A DNA stretch of 64,000 bases from Poriferisodalis sp965208895 (GTDB lineage Bacteria > Actinomycetota > Acidimicrobiia > Acidimicrobiales > Poriferisodalaceae). Within the stretch, counting starts at the first letter, position 1. Each line of letters starts with the position of its first letter. The notes under the pieces are model-generated. The model worked only from the letters and a program-made list of their open reading frames with translations. It was not told the origin of the DNA and did not search any database. Made by a program: the position numbers and the translations under genes. Where the stretch lies: positions 1,674,001 to 1,738,000 of the forward strand of contig NZ_OZ242363.1 of assembly GCF_965208895.1 (NCBI RefSeq), in the 5' to 3' direction. Shown one piece after another: positions 55,609 through 63,957 of this stretch.

Positions 55609-56340
55609 ATGCGCAAGCTTTCTTGGACCGCCCCGCTCGCGGTCGCGACAATCATCGCTCTGGCTGCTGCTTCTTGCGCCGGGGATGAATCCAGCGGACT
55701 CGCCACGCTCGAGTCCGTGACGACCACGACCTCCCACGACTCTCTGACCGCTGCGGGCGCCGACGGGCCTGCGAGGGCAATGGCGGCTACCGAGACGACC
55801 AGCGCCACCGATGCGGCGATCAGAGGCTCGAGCGCCGGCGCGAGTTCAGACACAAGTTCGAATGCCGGCCTCAGCGACGAAGAACGTCTGCTCGAGTTCG
55901 CCCAGTGCATGCGCGACAACGGCGTCGACTTCCCCGACCCGGTCGTGGAGGCCGACGGCACGATCGTGTTCGGCCGCCGTCCTGGAGGCGCCGGCGGCGG
56001 GCAAGACGGCCAGGGTGTTGAGGCCATCGGACGTGATCCGGACCTACCGGCAGCTCGGGCCGCTTGCAGCGACCTCATCGAGGGTCTCGCGCTGGGTCCG
56101 GGCGGGCGGAACTTCGACGAGGCCAGGGTCGAGCTCATGGACCGCTTGCTCGAGTTCGCCCAGTGCATGCGCGACAACGGCGTCGATGTCGGGGACCCAG
56201 ACCCGAATGCGTTCACTCCAGGAGGGGGTGGCGGCAGGCCATTCGGTGGGCTTGACTTTGACGATTCGGACGTGAGCGCCGCGCTCGAGATCTGCGGCGA
56301 GCAACTGCCCGTTCGTCCGGGCCGTGGCGGTGGACAGTGA
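55609..56340 (+). CDS. Lipoprotein with two FAQCMRDNGVD repeats, efflux-associated
   Basis: 243 residues from ATG 55609, with GGAGGA 8 nt upstream. The signal peptide ends in the lipobox AAASC. After a Ser/Thr/Ala linker come two copies of the motif LLEFAQCMRDNGVD, each followed by acidic DPD elements and then a distal Cys (RAACSDLIEG, LEICGEQLP), so two disulfides are likely. Such lipoproteins commonly precede MacAB-like efflux genes in actinobacteria. Its stop overlaps the GTG start of the adaptor gene as GTGA. Its role in the export machine is unknown. Confidence 0.8.
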   Translation: MRKLSWTAPLAVATIIALAAASCAGDESSGLATLESVTTTTSHDSLTAAGADGPARAMAATETTSATDAAIRGSSAGASSDTSSNAGLSDEERLLEFAQCMRDNGVDFPDPVVEADGTIVFGRRPGGAGGGQDGQGVEAIGRDPDLPAARAACSDLIEGLALGPGGRNFDEARVELMDRLLEFAQCMRDNGVDVGDPDPNAFTPGGGGGRPFGGLDFDDSDVSAALEICGEQLPVRPGRGGGQ

Positions 56341-58424
56341 CCGTGCAGCGCAGGCGCCGACTTCTTATCGCCGCGGCATTGGCCGTTCTGGTGGTCGCGG
56401 CTGGCGTCGCTGCGATGATGGTGATCGGCAACGACACCGACGGCGGCGCCGATGCCGACGGCCAATCCAGCGTCAGCTCAGCGCTCGTCACCCAGCGCGA
56501 CCTCACCGAGTATCTGGAGATCTCCGGAACCCTTGATTACGAGGGAACGGTCACGCTCGCAGCCCATAACAGCGGGGTCCTCATGCATCTTGCTGGTGAA
56601 GGGACTGTTGTGCATCAGGGTGAACGGCTCTATCTCGTCCTTCATGAGCCTTCGGAGGCAGATACAGCACGAGTCCTCGCTGACGTCGCCTCGGCTCGCG
56701 ATGCGCTGGCCGTCGCCACCGACAAACTGAACGACGCGATGTCGGGACCCAGCGAGGCCGACGTTGCTTCAGCGCGTGCCGCCGTGGCCGAGGCCATCGA
56801 AGCACGAGATCGGCTGATCGAGCCACCGAGCACAGCCGAGATCAGCAGCGCGCAGGCCGAAGTGGCGGCTGCGTCGGAAGCACTGGATGCACTGGACAAC
56901 CCCACGGCCGGTGACCTCGCGGCAGCCCGTGCCGACATTGCCACCGCTGAAGCCGGACTGGCCGATCTCAAGGCGGGCGCAACCGACGCCGAAATCGAAT
57001 CCGCTGAGGCGGCAAGACAAACGGCCACCCAAGCGCTGACCGATCTGAAGGCGGGCGCAACCGACGCCGAAATCGAGACAGCGGAGGCAACGCGGCTAGC
57101 CGCCTGGGCGAGTCTCAGAGACGAGCTCCAGAAGTCGGACAACAGCGTCGAGATTGAGTTGGCACGCGCGGAGCTGCACACTGCCGAAGAACACCTCGCC
57201 GACCTGCTGGCAGGCCCGACCCAGGCCGAGATCGACGACGCCGAAGCCAAGGTGCGAACTGCCGAGGAGGCACAAGCCGACCTGCTGGCAGGCCCGACCC
57301 AGGCCGAGATCGACGACGCTGAAGCGAAGGTACTTGCCGCGCGAGAACGGCTGGATCTGCTCGAGAATCCGACTGAGGTTCAGTACTCGCAGGCGCGTGC
57401 CGGCCTCCATACCGCTACGGAAGATCTTGCCGACCTGCGCGCCGGGCCCACGCAAGCTGAGACTGATTCCGCTCACGCAGCCGTACTTGCAGCCGAGCAA
57501 GCCCTCGCCGACCTGCTCGCTGCGCCGTCAACCGAGGAACTCGCCGCGCTCGAAGCGTCCTTGGCCAGCGCCGAAGCAGCACTCGTCAGCGCCCAAGCCG
57601 ACATGGTCGCCCATGGCGAAGTCTCTCGACCGCTGTACGCCATGTACGGCGACTCCCCCGCCTATCGCAACATGACGATGGGCTCCGATGGGGACGACAT
57701 ACGCCAACTTGAAGAGAACTTGGCCGACTTGGGGTTCGGAGACTCCGAGGGGTTCGAGGTCGACGGCGTCTTCGACGGCCACACCGCCGCAGCCGTGCGA
57801 CGCTGGCAAGACGAAACCGGGCAGCACGTCGACGGCGTGGTGAGCACCGCTGACGTGCTCTTTATCGCGGGACCGTCGCAGATGGGCCCGTGGGAGCAAG
57901 GCGTCGAAACAGGCCAGGAACTCGAGGTCGGCAGGTCGCTGGCCTCGCTCACCGTGGTGGAGACACCCGTGAATGGCGAGCTGTCCACGACGCAGCGAGT
58001 CTCAGCCGACCTGCCGCTCGGCGATCGCGACCTGATCTCCGTTGGCATCGCGGTCAACGTGGAGCTGCCCGATGACACAGATGTTGCGGGCACCGTCGCC
58101 GCCATCAACCCGTCGCCCGTGCTCGACGAAGCCACAGGCGAGAACGTCGTCGAAGTGACGATCCTGCTTTCCGAGCCGGCCTCGCCGACCTGGATCGGCG
58201 CAACCGTGACCGTCGAGATCACCGAGACGCTGATCAAGGACGCCCTGGTCGTTCCCGCCACTGCGCTGCTGGCTCTTGTCGAAGGGGGCAGCGCCGTGGA
58301 AATCCTCGACGCCGACGGGTCCACACGTCTGGTGGCGGTCGAAACCGGTCTCTTCGTCGACGGCGATGTCGAGGTCATCAGTGCGGAGCTGGCGGCCGGC
58401 ATGCGTGTCGTGGTGCCGAGGTGA
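56337..58424 (+). CDS. MacA/HlyD-type adaptor with long coiled coil and peptidoglycan-binding domain
   Basis: 695 residues from GTG 56337. One N-terminal membrane anchor (LLIAAALAVLVVAAGVAAMMVIG), a lipoyl-like hairpin start (GTVTLAAHNSGVLMHLAGEG), then a very long alpha-helical hairpin made of 26-residue repeats (LADLKAGATDAEIESAEA and LADLLAGPTQAEIDDAEA types). A PG_binding_1-like domain occupies about 442-508 (DIRQLEENLADLGFG, TAAAVRRWQDETG). A C-terminal membrane-proximal beta domain follows. It links the transporter to the wall or an outer component. Its end overlaps the ATPase gene (GTGA). Confidence 0.85.
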   Translation: MTVQRRRRLLIAAALAVLVVAAGVAAMMVIGNDTDGGADADGQSSVSSALVTQRDLTEYLEISGTLDYEGTVTLAAHNSGVLMHLAGEGTVVHQGERLYLVLHEPSEADTARVLADVASARDALAVATDKLNDAMSGPSEADVASARAAVAEAIEARDRLIEPPSTAEISSAQAEVAAASEALDALDNPTAGDLAAARADIATAEAGLADLKAGATDAEIESAEAARQTATQALTDLKAGATDAEIETAEATRLAAWASLRDELQKSDNSVEIELARAELHTAEEHLADLLAGPTQAEIDDAEAKVRTAEEAQADLLAGPTQAEIDDAEAKVLAARERLDLLENPTEVQYSQARAGLHTATEDLADLRAGPTQAETDSAHAAVLAAEQALADLLAAPSTEELAALEASLASAEAALVSAQADMVAHGEVSRPLYAMYGDSPAYRNMTMGSDGDDIRQLEENLADLGFGDSEGFEVDGVFDGHTAAAVRRWQDETGQHVDGVVSTADVLFIAGPSQMGPWEQGVETGQELEVGRSLASLTVVETPVNGELSTTQRVSADLPLGDRDLISVGIAVNVELPDDTDVAGTVAAINPSPVLDEATGENVVEVTILLSEPASPTWIGATVTVEITETLIKDALVVPATALLALVEGGSAVEILDADGSTRLVAVETGLFVDGDVEVISAELAAGMRVVVPR
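56964..57320 (+). repeat. 78-bp in-frame repeats in the adaptor gene
   Basis: Two pairs of near-identical segments are each spaced by 78 bp. The first begins at 56964 and 57042 (AAGGCGGGCGCAACCGACGC in both). The second begins at 57198 and 57276 (about 43 identical bases including CTGGCAGGCCCGACCCAGGC). The period equals 26 codons, so the repeats lengthen the coiled coil without changing frame. Confidence 0.85.
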
Positions 58425-59224
58425 CCCAACGAGACTCAAGCAGAGCCGGCACCGGCAGCTCGCGATTTGCGCCGCGCGCAAGTCGATCCTCGCTCCGCCG
58501 CCGGCGGCAGTTGCCGGTCGCTTCGCCCGACCCAGCCGCGCCTGCGATCGAACTGCGCAACGTCTCCAAGCGTTATCCGGGCTCACCGCCGGTGACTGCA
58601 TTGGATCGGGTATCGGTGCGGATCGACCGAGGCGAGATGGTGGCGGTGGTCGGACAGTCGGGCAGCGGCAAGTCCACGATGCTCCATGTCATGGGCACGC
58701 TCGACCAACCCACGAGCGGCTCAGTGCTGATCGAGGGAATCGACACCTCCTCCCTCGGTGACGATCACCTCGCGGCGATCCGCGGGCGGCGTGTCGGGTT
58801 CATTTTCCAGCGCTTCTTCCTTCTCGCCGGAGTGCCGATCCTTGACAACGTCGCCAACGGCTTGCTGTACACCGGCGCCTCTCGCCCGCAACGACGCGAG
58901 GCAGCCCAGTCGGTGCTGGAACGAGTCGGGCTCGGCGCCCGCATGCAACACCGGCCCAACGCATTGTCGGGCGGCGAAACCCAGCGAGTTGCCATCGCAC
59001 GAGCTCTCGTGCACGAGCCTGCGTTCATCCTGGCCGACGAGCCCACCGGCAATCTCGACTCCGCTTCGTCTGCGGGGATCATGGACCTCTTCGGGTCGCT
59101 CCACGCCGAGGGCCGAACCATCGTGGTCGTCACTCACAACGAACAGATCGCTGCTGCCCTGCCCCGTCAGCTGCAGATTCTGGATGGGCGGCTCGAGCAG
59201 GATGTTCGGACAGGTGCTGCGTGA
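58421..59224 (+). CDS. MacB-type ABC transporter ATPase
   Basis: 267 residues from GTG 58421. The first 40 residues are a basic unconserved leader. Then IELRNVSKRYPG, Walker A GQSGSGKST, Q-loop GFIFQRFFLL, signature LSGGETQRVAIARAL, Walker B FILADEPTGNLDS and switch His VTHNEQIA. This is the LolD/MacB ATPase type. It pairs with the permease that starts 10 nt after its stop. Overlap with the adaptor gene on the 5' side shows a single operon. Confidence 0.92.
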   Translation: MTQRDSSRAGTGSSRFAPRASRSSLRRRRQLPVASPDPAAPAIELRNVSKRYPGSPPVTALDRVSVRIDRGEMVAVVGQSGSGKSTMLHVMGTLDQPTSGSVLIEGIDTSSLGDDHLAAIRGRRVGFIFQRFFLLAGVPILDNVANGLLYTGASRPQRREAAQSVLERVGLGARMQHRPNALSGGETQRVAIARALVHEPAFILADEPTGNLDSASSAGIMDLFGSLHAEGRTIVVVTHNEQIAAALPRQLQILDGRLEQDVRTGAA

Positions 59225-59234
59225 AGGCAGCATC

Positions 59235-60434
59235 GTGACTGACTTGTTGGCACCCAGCCGGCTCCGGCTCTCCGAAGTCGCCCGGGTCGGCCTCGGTTCG
59301 CTGGCCTCTCGCAAGCTCCGTTCGATCCTGTCGGCACTCGGCATCGCCATCGGGATCGCCTCGCTGGTGAGCGTTCTGGGCCTCTCAGACTCGTCCAAGT
59401 CTGCGCTGCTCGACCAGATCGGGGCGCTCGGCACCAATCTGCTGACGATTGAGGCCGGCACAGGATTTGGCGCCGGTGACTCTGCCCTGCCCGAAACCGC
59501 CGTTGCGACCATCGGCCGCGTCGCCACGGTCGAGGCGACGGCAGCAACCTATGCCGTTGACGTCGGCGTTTACCGCAATGAATTCGTACCTGTGGACCAA
59601 ACCGGCGGCATCAGCGTGTTCGCAACCGACCCGGGATTGCTCGAGACTCTCAACGGCACCGTCTCCGACGGCTCATTCATCACCGAGGCAACCAGGTCGT
59701 ATCCGGCCGCAGTGGTCGGCTCGGTTGCTGCGGAGCGCCTGGGTATTCGCAATCTCGACAACCCCGTCGAGCTCTACATCGGCGGGCAATGGGTCGAAGT
59801 CCTCGGACTCTTGGAGCCGTTCGCCTTGGCCGCGGATCTGGACCGAGCAGTGTTGATCGGAGACCGAGCAGCCGAGGGCTACTACGGCATCGAACTTGTC
59901 CCGTCCACCGTGTATGTACGCGTCGACGAGAGCTACATCGACGAGACCCGTGACGTGCTCGCCGCGACCGTTGATCCCGAGAACCCGGAGGAGGCGGAGA
60001 TCAGCCGGCCGTCGGACCTGCTGGAGGCCAGATCGGCCGCGGAGAGTTCATTCACCGGGTTGTTCCTGGGCTTGGGGGCAGTGGCGTTGCTCGTCGGCGG
60101 GATCGGCGTGGCCAACGTCATGGTGATCGGTGTCATCGAACGGCGCAGTGAGATCGGACTGCGTCGCGCCATCGGAGCGACCCGGGCACACATCCGTCGG
60201 CAGTTCCTCATCGAGGCCCTGACGCTCGCTTCGCTGGGTGGCACCGTCGGCGTCCTGCTGGGCGTGGCCGTGACGTACGTCTACGCGACGGCGCAGGGTT
60301 GGCGTGTGATCATCCCGCCCATTGCGCTGATCGGCGGGATCGCTGCTGCTGTGCTGATCGGAGCAATCGCAGGCTTGTACCCGGCAATCCGGGCGGCCAA
60401 GGTGTCGCCCACCGAAGCGCTCCGCTCCGACTGA
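59235..60434 (+). CDS. MacB-like ABC transporter permease
   Basis: 399 residues from GTG 59235, with AAGG about 6 nt upstream. An in-frame ATG at 59202 is possible but overlaps the ATPase gene. Topology is one N-terminal helix (LRSILSALGIAIGIASLVSVLG), a large extracytoplasmic domain, and three C-terminal helices (LFLGLGAVALLVGGIGVANVM, LTLASLGGTVGVLLGVAVTYV, IGGIAAAVLIGAIAGLYPA). MacB marks are GIGVANVMVIGVIERRSEIGLRRAIGATR and PTEALR. It exports an unidentified compound or peptide with the adaptor and lipoprotein encoded upstream. Confidence 0.92.
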   Translation: MTDLLAPSRLRLSEVARVGLGSLASRKLRSILSALGIAIGIASLVSVLGLSDSSKSALLDQIGALGTNLLTIEAGTGFGAGDSALPETAVATIGRVATVEATAATYAVDVGVYRNEFVPVDQTGGISVFATDPGLLETLNGTVSDGSFITEATRSYPAAVVGSVAAERLGIRNLDNPVELYIGGQWVEVLGLLEPFALAADLDRAVLIGDRAAEGYYGIELVPSTVYVRVDESYIDETRDVLAATVDPENPEEAEISRPSDLLEARSAAESSFTGLFLGLGAVALLVGGIGVANVMVIGVIERRSEIGLRRAIGATRAHIRRQFLIEALTLASLGGTVGVLLGVAVTYVYATAQGWRVIIPPIALIGGIAAAVLIGAIAGLYPAIRAAKVSPTEALRSD

Positions 60435-60467
60435 CCCGCTGAGCTGTCCGAGAACCCGCGGCGAGCG

Positions 60468-61424
60468 CTACTCGCCGGATTGGGCGCCGCTGGAACTGGC
60501 GGCCGGGCTGTTTGTCTCGCGGAACATCTCGCCCATGGCTGCGACGGCACCGAGCACACCGCTGGTGTCGAGCGGCAGGAAGATCTTGGTGGCCTGACCG
60601 TCCGCGATTCCTTGCAGCGCTTCGAGGTACTTGATGGCGATCAGGTCATCGGTGGGATCGCCGTTGTGGATCGCCATGAAGACCCGCTCGATGGCCTGAC
60701 CCTCGCCTTCGGCGACCGTGAGCTTCTGGTACTTGTCGGCATCGGCCACTCGCTTGATCGCCTCAGCCTCGCCCTCGGCCCGCAGGATCTGGGACTGCTT
60801 CACACCCTCCGACTGCAGGATCGCTGCGCGCTTCTCGCCCTCGGCCTCGGTGACCGCCGCACGCCGGTCGCGCTCTGCCTTCATCTGACGGTGCATCGCG
60901 GTGGTCACATCGGCGGGCGGCTCGATGCGCTGGATTTCCACGCGCACCACGCGGGTACCCCACTTGTCGGTGGCATCGTCGAGGATCTGCCTCAGCTTGG
61001 AGTTGATGACCTCGCGCGACACCAGCGCATCGTCGAGCTGCAAATCACCGATCACGTTGCGGAGGTTGGTCTGGGCGAGCTTCGTCACGGCGATGATGAA
61101 GTTGCCCACCGCATACTTCAGCTTCACCGGGTCGGTGGGCTCGTAGTAGATGACGGCGTCGACGGTGACCGCCACGTTGTCCTTGGTGATGACCTCTTGA
61201 GGCGGCACATCCACCACCTGCTCGCGCATGTCCACCTTGAGGATCCGCTGGATGAACGGGATCACAAATCGCAGACCGGGCTCGACGGTCATCCGGTACT
61301 TGCCCAAGTTCTCGACGAGGCCCTGTTCGAAAGGCCGAACGATGCGCAAGCCCTTCGCAGCGACCACGAAGATCGCCAGTGCGACAATTGCCAGGAGGAT
61401 TACTCCCGGGTCGATGCTGTCCAT
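60468..61424 (-). CDS. SPFH/stomatin family membrane protein
   Basis: 318 residues from ATG 61424, with AAGGAG 6 nt upstream. One N-terminal helix (VILLAIVALAIFVVAAKGL), then the SPFH domain (GLVENLGKYRMTVEPGLRFVIPFIQRI, DMREQVVDVPPQEVITKDN), a flotillin-like coiled coil with repeated AEGE (AEGEKRAAILQSEGVKQ, AEGEAEAIKR) and a short C-terminal tail. It forms ring-like assemblies in membrane microdomains. The start shares a base with the nfeD stop (TGATG), the usual NfeD-SPFH pairing. Confidence 0.92.
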   Translation of the reverse strand: MDSIDPGVILLAIVALAIFVVAAKGLRIVRPFEQGLVENLGKYRMTVEPGLRFVIPFIQRILKVDMREQVVDVPPQEVITKDNVAVTVDAVIYYEPTDPVKLKYAVGNFIIAVTKLAQTNLRNVIGDLQLDDALVSREVINSKLRQILDDATDKWGTRVVRVEIQRIEPPADVTTAMHRQMKAERDRRAAVTEAEGEKRAAILQSEGVKQSQILRAEGEAEAIKRVADADKYQKLTVAEGEGQAIERVFMAIHNGDPTDDLIAIKYLEALQGIADGQATKIFLPLDTSGVLGAVAAMGEMFRETNSPAASSSGAQSGE

Positions 61425-62029
61425 CAATCGCTCCTTGGAGTGTCTGAGTGTTCGTTCTGGTCGCCGCTGTCAGAGCCAGATTCGCTCGTGGCAGCTTCTG
61501 CGGTGTCTTCCAAGCTTGTTTCCGCTGCGGGTGCGGCCACTGGGTCACTATGACGCACGTAGTCCGGGGGCGGCGGCTCGGCAAGTTCGACGAGCAGCTT
61601 GGTGCCACGCAATGCGGTGACCCGTACCAGGGATCCCTCTTCGATCGGTCCGGAATCGGCAACGGCGCGCCACTCGTCCGACTCGACCCGGACGCGTCCC
61701 GTGTTCTCGACGAGGTCGATGTCTTCGATGACCCGACCATCCATGCCGACGTAGCGGTTCGCTCCGACCGGAAGATCGTCTGGCCGGTCCTGGCGGCCCA
61801 TGAAGCGGCGCAAAATCAGCATGGAAACAGCGGTGCCGCCGAAGAAGAGCAGCCATTGGACCGCACCATGGAGATCCAGCCACGCCGCGGCTGCAGCCAG
61901 AGCCGCACCCAAGGCGAACGGCAGCAGGAAGAAACCGGCGGTGAAGATCTCACCGATGCCCATGACCATCGCCACCGCAACCCAGACCCATCGCCACAGT
62001 TCGTTGTCCACCCGAACCCCCGCGTGCAT
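61424..62029 (-). CDS. NfeD-like membrane protein
   Basis: 201 residues from ATG 62029; GTG 62011 after a GGGGG site is an alternative. Three to four helices lie at the N-terminus (WVWVAVAMVMGIGEIFTAGF, ALGAALAAAAAWL, AVQWLLFFGGTAVSMLIL), followed by an OB-fold NfeD domain (VGMDGRVIEDIDLVENTGRVRVESDEWRAVA). The C-terminal 40 residues are acidic and low in complexity. It acts with the SPFH protein in membrane organisation or quality control. No ClpP-like protease domain is fused, so it is the short form. Confidence 0.88.
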   Translation of the reverse strand: MHAGVRVDNELWRWVWVAVAMVMGIGEIFTAGFFLLPFALGAALAAAAAWLDLHGAVQWLLFFGGTAVSMLILRRFMGRQDRPDDLPVGANRYVGMDGRVIEDIDLVENTGRVRVESDEWRAVADSGPIEEGSLVRVTALRGTKLLVELAEPPPPDYVRHSDPVAAPAAETSLEDTAEAATSESGSDSGDQNEHSDTPRSD

Positions 62030-62078
62030 CGTTGGATGTGCTGCAAGTATGCCCCGCCGCGGCGAGGCCGCTGCCGCG

Positions 62079-62957
62079 CTAACGCCTTTGACAGGCAGGG
62101 CACCACGTGCTGGAGCGTTGATCCAGCACCCGGCGGCGCAATTCGGTGCCGCAGCGCACGCACGGTTCGCCCGCCCGGCCGTAGCAGACGAAGTACTTCT
62201 GATTGTCGCCGGCGCCGGTGAGGCTGTAGTAGTCGCGCAGCGTGCTGCCGCCGCGTTCGATGCTTGCGACCAGCACATCGCGCAGCGCTGCCAACAGCAG
62301 CTCCGCTCGCGGCTTCGAGATCGCGCGAGCTGACGGGTTGATGCACGCCAGGAATAACGCTTCGTCGGCGTAGATGTTCCCGATGCCGGCGACGAGGCGC
62401 TGGTTCAGCAGCTGCGTCTTGATGCGCTGGCTCGACCGCTGGCTCGCTCGCCAGAACGCTGCTGCATCGAAGCCCTCGTCCAACGGCTCAGGACCGATCG
62501 CCGCCAGCGTGGGCAGGTCGCGGTAGTCGCCCCGGTCGCAGACCGCAATCCGGCCGAACCGGCGCACGTCATGCAGGCAGAGCACTTCGTCGTCGTCAAG
62601 TTGCCACCAAGCACGCACGTACGGGTCGGCAGCGCTGACTGCTCTCGGGGCCATAACCGCTGCCGCCGATCCATCGGCGGGGCGAGGCGACGGCAGATCA
62701 TCGCGTGCTGCAGTGGGCGTGTCGGCAAAGCACAGCCGCCCGGTCATGCCGAGATGGGTGATCAGGTCGCGGCCGCAGTCCAGCTCGGCTATCAGGTACT
62801 TGCCGCGCCGCCGCAACGCCTCGACTTCGCTGCCCACCGCATCGACGCCAGATGCGAACTTGCGCGACGGATGAGCCCAGGCATCGGTGATCCGCCGCCC
62901 GACCAACGGCGGTTCCAACTGTCGCCGGACGACTTCGACTTCGGGAAGCTCAGGCAT
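62079..62957 (-). CDS. mutM: Formamidopyrimidine-DNA glycosylase
   Basis: 292 residues. The N-terminus MPELPEVEVVRRQLE carries the catalytic Pro2 and Glu3. K53 is in RRRGKYLIAEL. The H2TH region is RIKTQLLNQRLVAGIGNIYADEALF. The C-terminal zinc finger is C-x2-C-x16-C-x2-C. It removes 8-oxoguanine and related lesions. An insertion of about 25 residues (ADTPTAARDDLPSPRPADG) sits after the GMTGRL segment. The upstream gap carries copy B of the dispersed repeat. Confidence 0.95.
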   Translation of the reverse strand: MPELPEVEVVRRQLEPPLVGRRITDAWAHPSRKFASGVDAVGSEVEALRRRGKYLIAELDCGRDLITHLGMTGRLCFADTPTAARDDLPSPRPADGSAAAVMAPRAVSAADPYVRAWWQLDDDEVLCLHDVRRFGRIAVCDRGDYRDLPTLAAIGPEPLDEGFDAAAFWRASQRSSQRIKTQLLNQRLVAGIGNIYADEALFLACINPSARAISKPRAELLLAALRDVLVASIERGGSTLRDYYSLTGAGDNQKYFVCYGRAGEPCVRCGTELRRRVLDQRSSTWCPACQRR

Positions 62958-62964
62958 CGCTGTC

Positions 62965-63011
62965 GCTCACGGGCCGCTCGGGCCACGGCTTCGCCTAGCG
63001 GCTCAGCCTCT
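62965..63011. repeat. Dispersed 47-bp intergenic repeat, copy B
   Basis: Its first 26 bases equal 35655-35680, and its last 13 (CGGCTCAGCCTCT) are also conserved. It fills almost the entire space between mutM and the stop of the enoyl-CoA hydratase gene. Confidence 0.7.
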
Positions 63012-63814
63012 TACCGGAACTGCGGCGGGCGCTTTTCCAAGAACGCAGCGACCGCCTCACGGTGATCGTCCGATGCGCGAGCCACATTCAGCGCTTCCAT
63101 CTCACGACGCTGCACGGCCCGCAGGTCGGTGTCGGATCCATTGTCGGACAGGAGCTGCTTGGTCAACTGCAACATGGTCGGCGGATTCTCCGCATAGCTG
63201 CGCGCACGTGCCAGTGCTGCTTCGAATACGTCCCCGTCGGTGACTTCATCGACGAGGCCCATCTCGGCTGCCTCAGCCCCGAGGACGATGCGGCCGGACA
63301 GTGCAAGGTCTGAGGCCGCTCCCCAGCCGCATCGCTGAATGAGGATGTGCGACGACGCCAGCTCCGGCGTCACGCCCATCTTGACGAAGCGGCACGACAG
63401 CTTCGCTTCGCTGTGGGCTACCAGGAAGTCCATGGACAAGATCATCGTGAGGCCGACGCCGATCGAGGCACCGTTGATGGCCGCCACCATGGGCTTGGAG
63501 CTGCGCACGAGCTCGACCCAGTCGTCTGCGGCGGCATCATCACCAGCGGCCGCCTCGCCCACGCTGCCGCCCGCTTCGTCGGCGGCATCGATCCGGGCCG
63601 CAAAGACCTCCGCGATGTCTGCGCCGGCGCAGAAGCCGCGACCCGCACCGGTGATGACGAATGCGCCGACCGACGGATCGTCGTTGCCGCCTTTCACAGC
63701 GTGAGTCAGCTCCGATTGCATGCGCGGCGTCCACGCGTTCAGCTTCTCGGGCCGGTTCAGCGTCAGCACCCGCACGTCGTCGTGGTCGCTGACAGTGATC
63801 TGCTCGTAGTCCAT
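63011..63814 (-). CDS. Enoyl-CoA hydratase/isomerase family protein
   Basis: 267 residues from ATG 63814, with GGGGAG about 8 nt upstream. Crotonase marks are FVITGAGRGFCAGADIAEV (oxyanion hole), INGASIGVGLTMILSMDFLVA and the catalytic-type Glu in KMGVTPELASSH. The C-terminal AAFLEKRPPQFR is typical. Hydratase and isomerase are both possible. It differs clearly from the paralogue at 35.7 kb. Upstream is the 34-bp tandem hairpin repeat. Confidence 0.88.
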   Translation of the reverse strand: MDYEQITVSDHDDVRVLTLNRPEKLNAWTPRMQSELTHAVKGGNDDPSVGAFVITGAGRGFCAGADIAEVFAARIDAADEAGGSVGEAAAGDDAAADDWVELVRSSKPMVAAINGASIGVGLTMILSMDFLVAHSEAKLSCRFVKMGVTPELASSHILIQRCGWGAASDLALSGRIVLGAEAAEMGLVDEVTDGDVFEAALARARSYAENPPTMLQLTKQLLSDNGSDTDLRAVQRREMEALNVARASDDHREAVAAFLEKRPPQFR

Positions 63815-63872
63815 CTCGATGCTCCCCGGTTCGCCAGATCGGCCTACAGCATGGCCGGTGCACGCATCGCTT

Positions 63873-63957
63873 CGCTCACGCAGCGATGCCATGTTCGACG
63901 CGGCACCGCTCACGCAGCGATGCGGAATCTGATGCGGCATCGCTCACGCAGCGATGC
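63873..63957. repeat. 34-bp-period hairpin repeat, three copies
   Basis: CGCTCACGCAGCGATGC occurs at 63873-63889, 63907-63923 and 63941-63957, exactly 34 bp apart. The third copy, with its preceding GCAT, forms GCATCGCT-CACGC-AGCGATGC, a perfect 8-bp stem. The spacers are 17 bp and partly alike (both contain GCGGCA near the end). It lies upstream of the enoyl-CoA hydratase gene; the remaining bases to the window end show nothing else. Confidence 0.85.

Noticed and set aside
63873..63957. CRISPR array
   Set aside because: The unit is only 17 bp with 17-bp spacers that resemble each other, there are three copies, and no cas gene is near. It is better described as a hairpin repeat.
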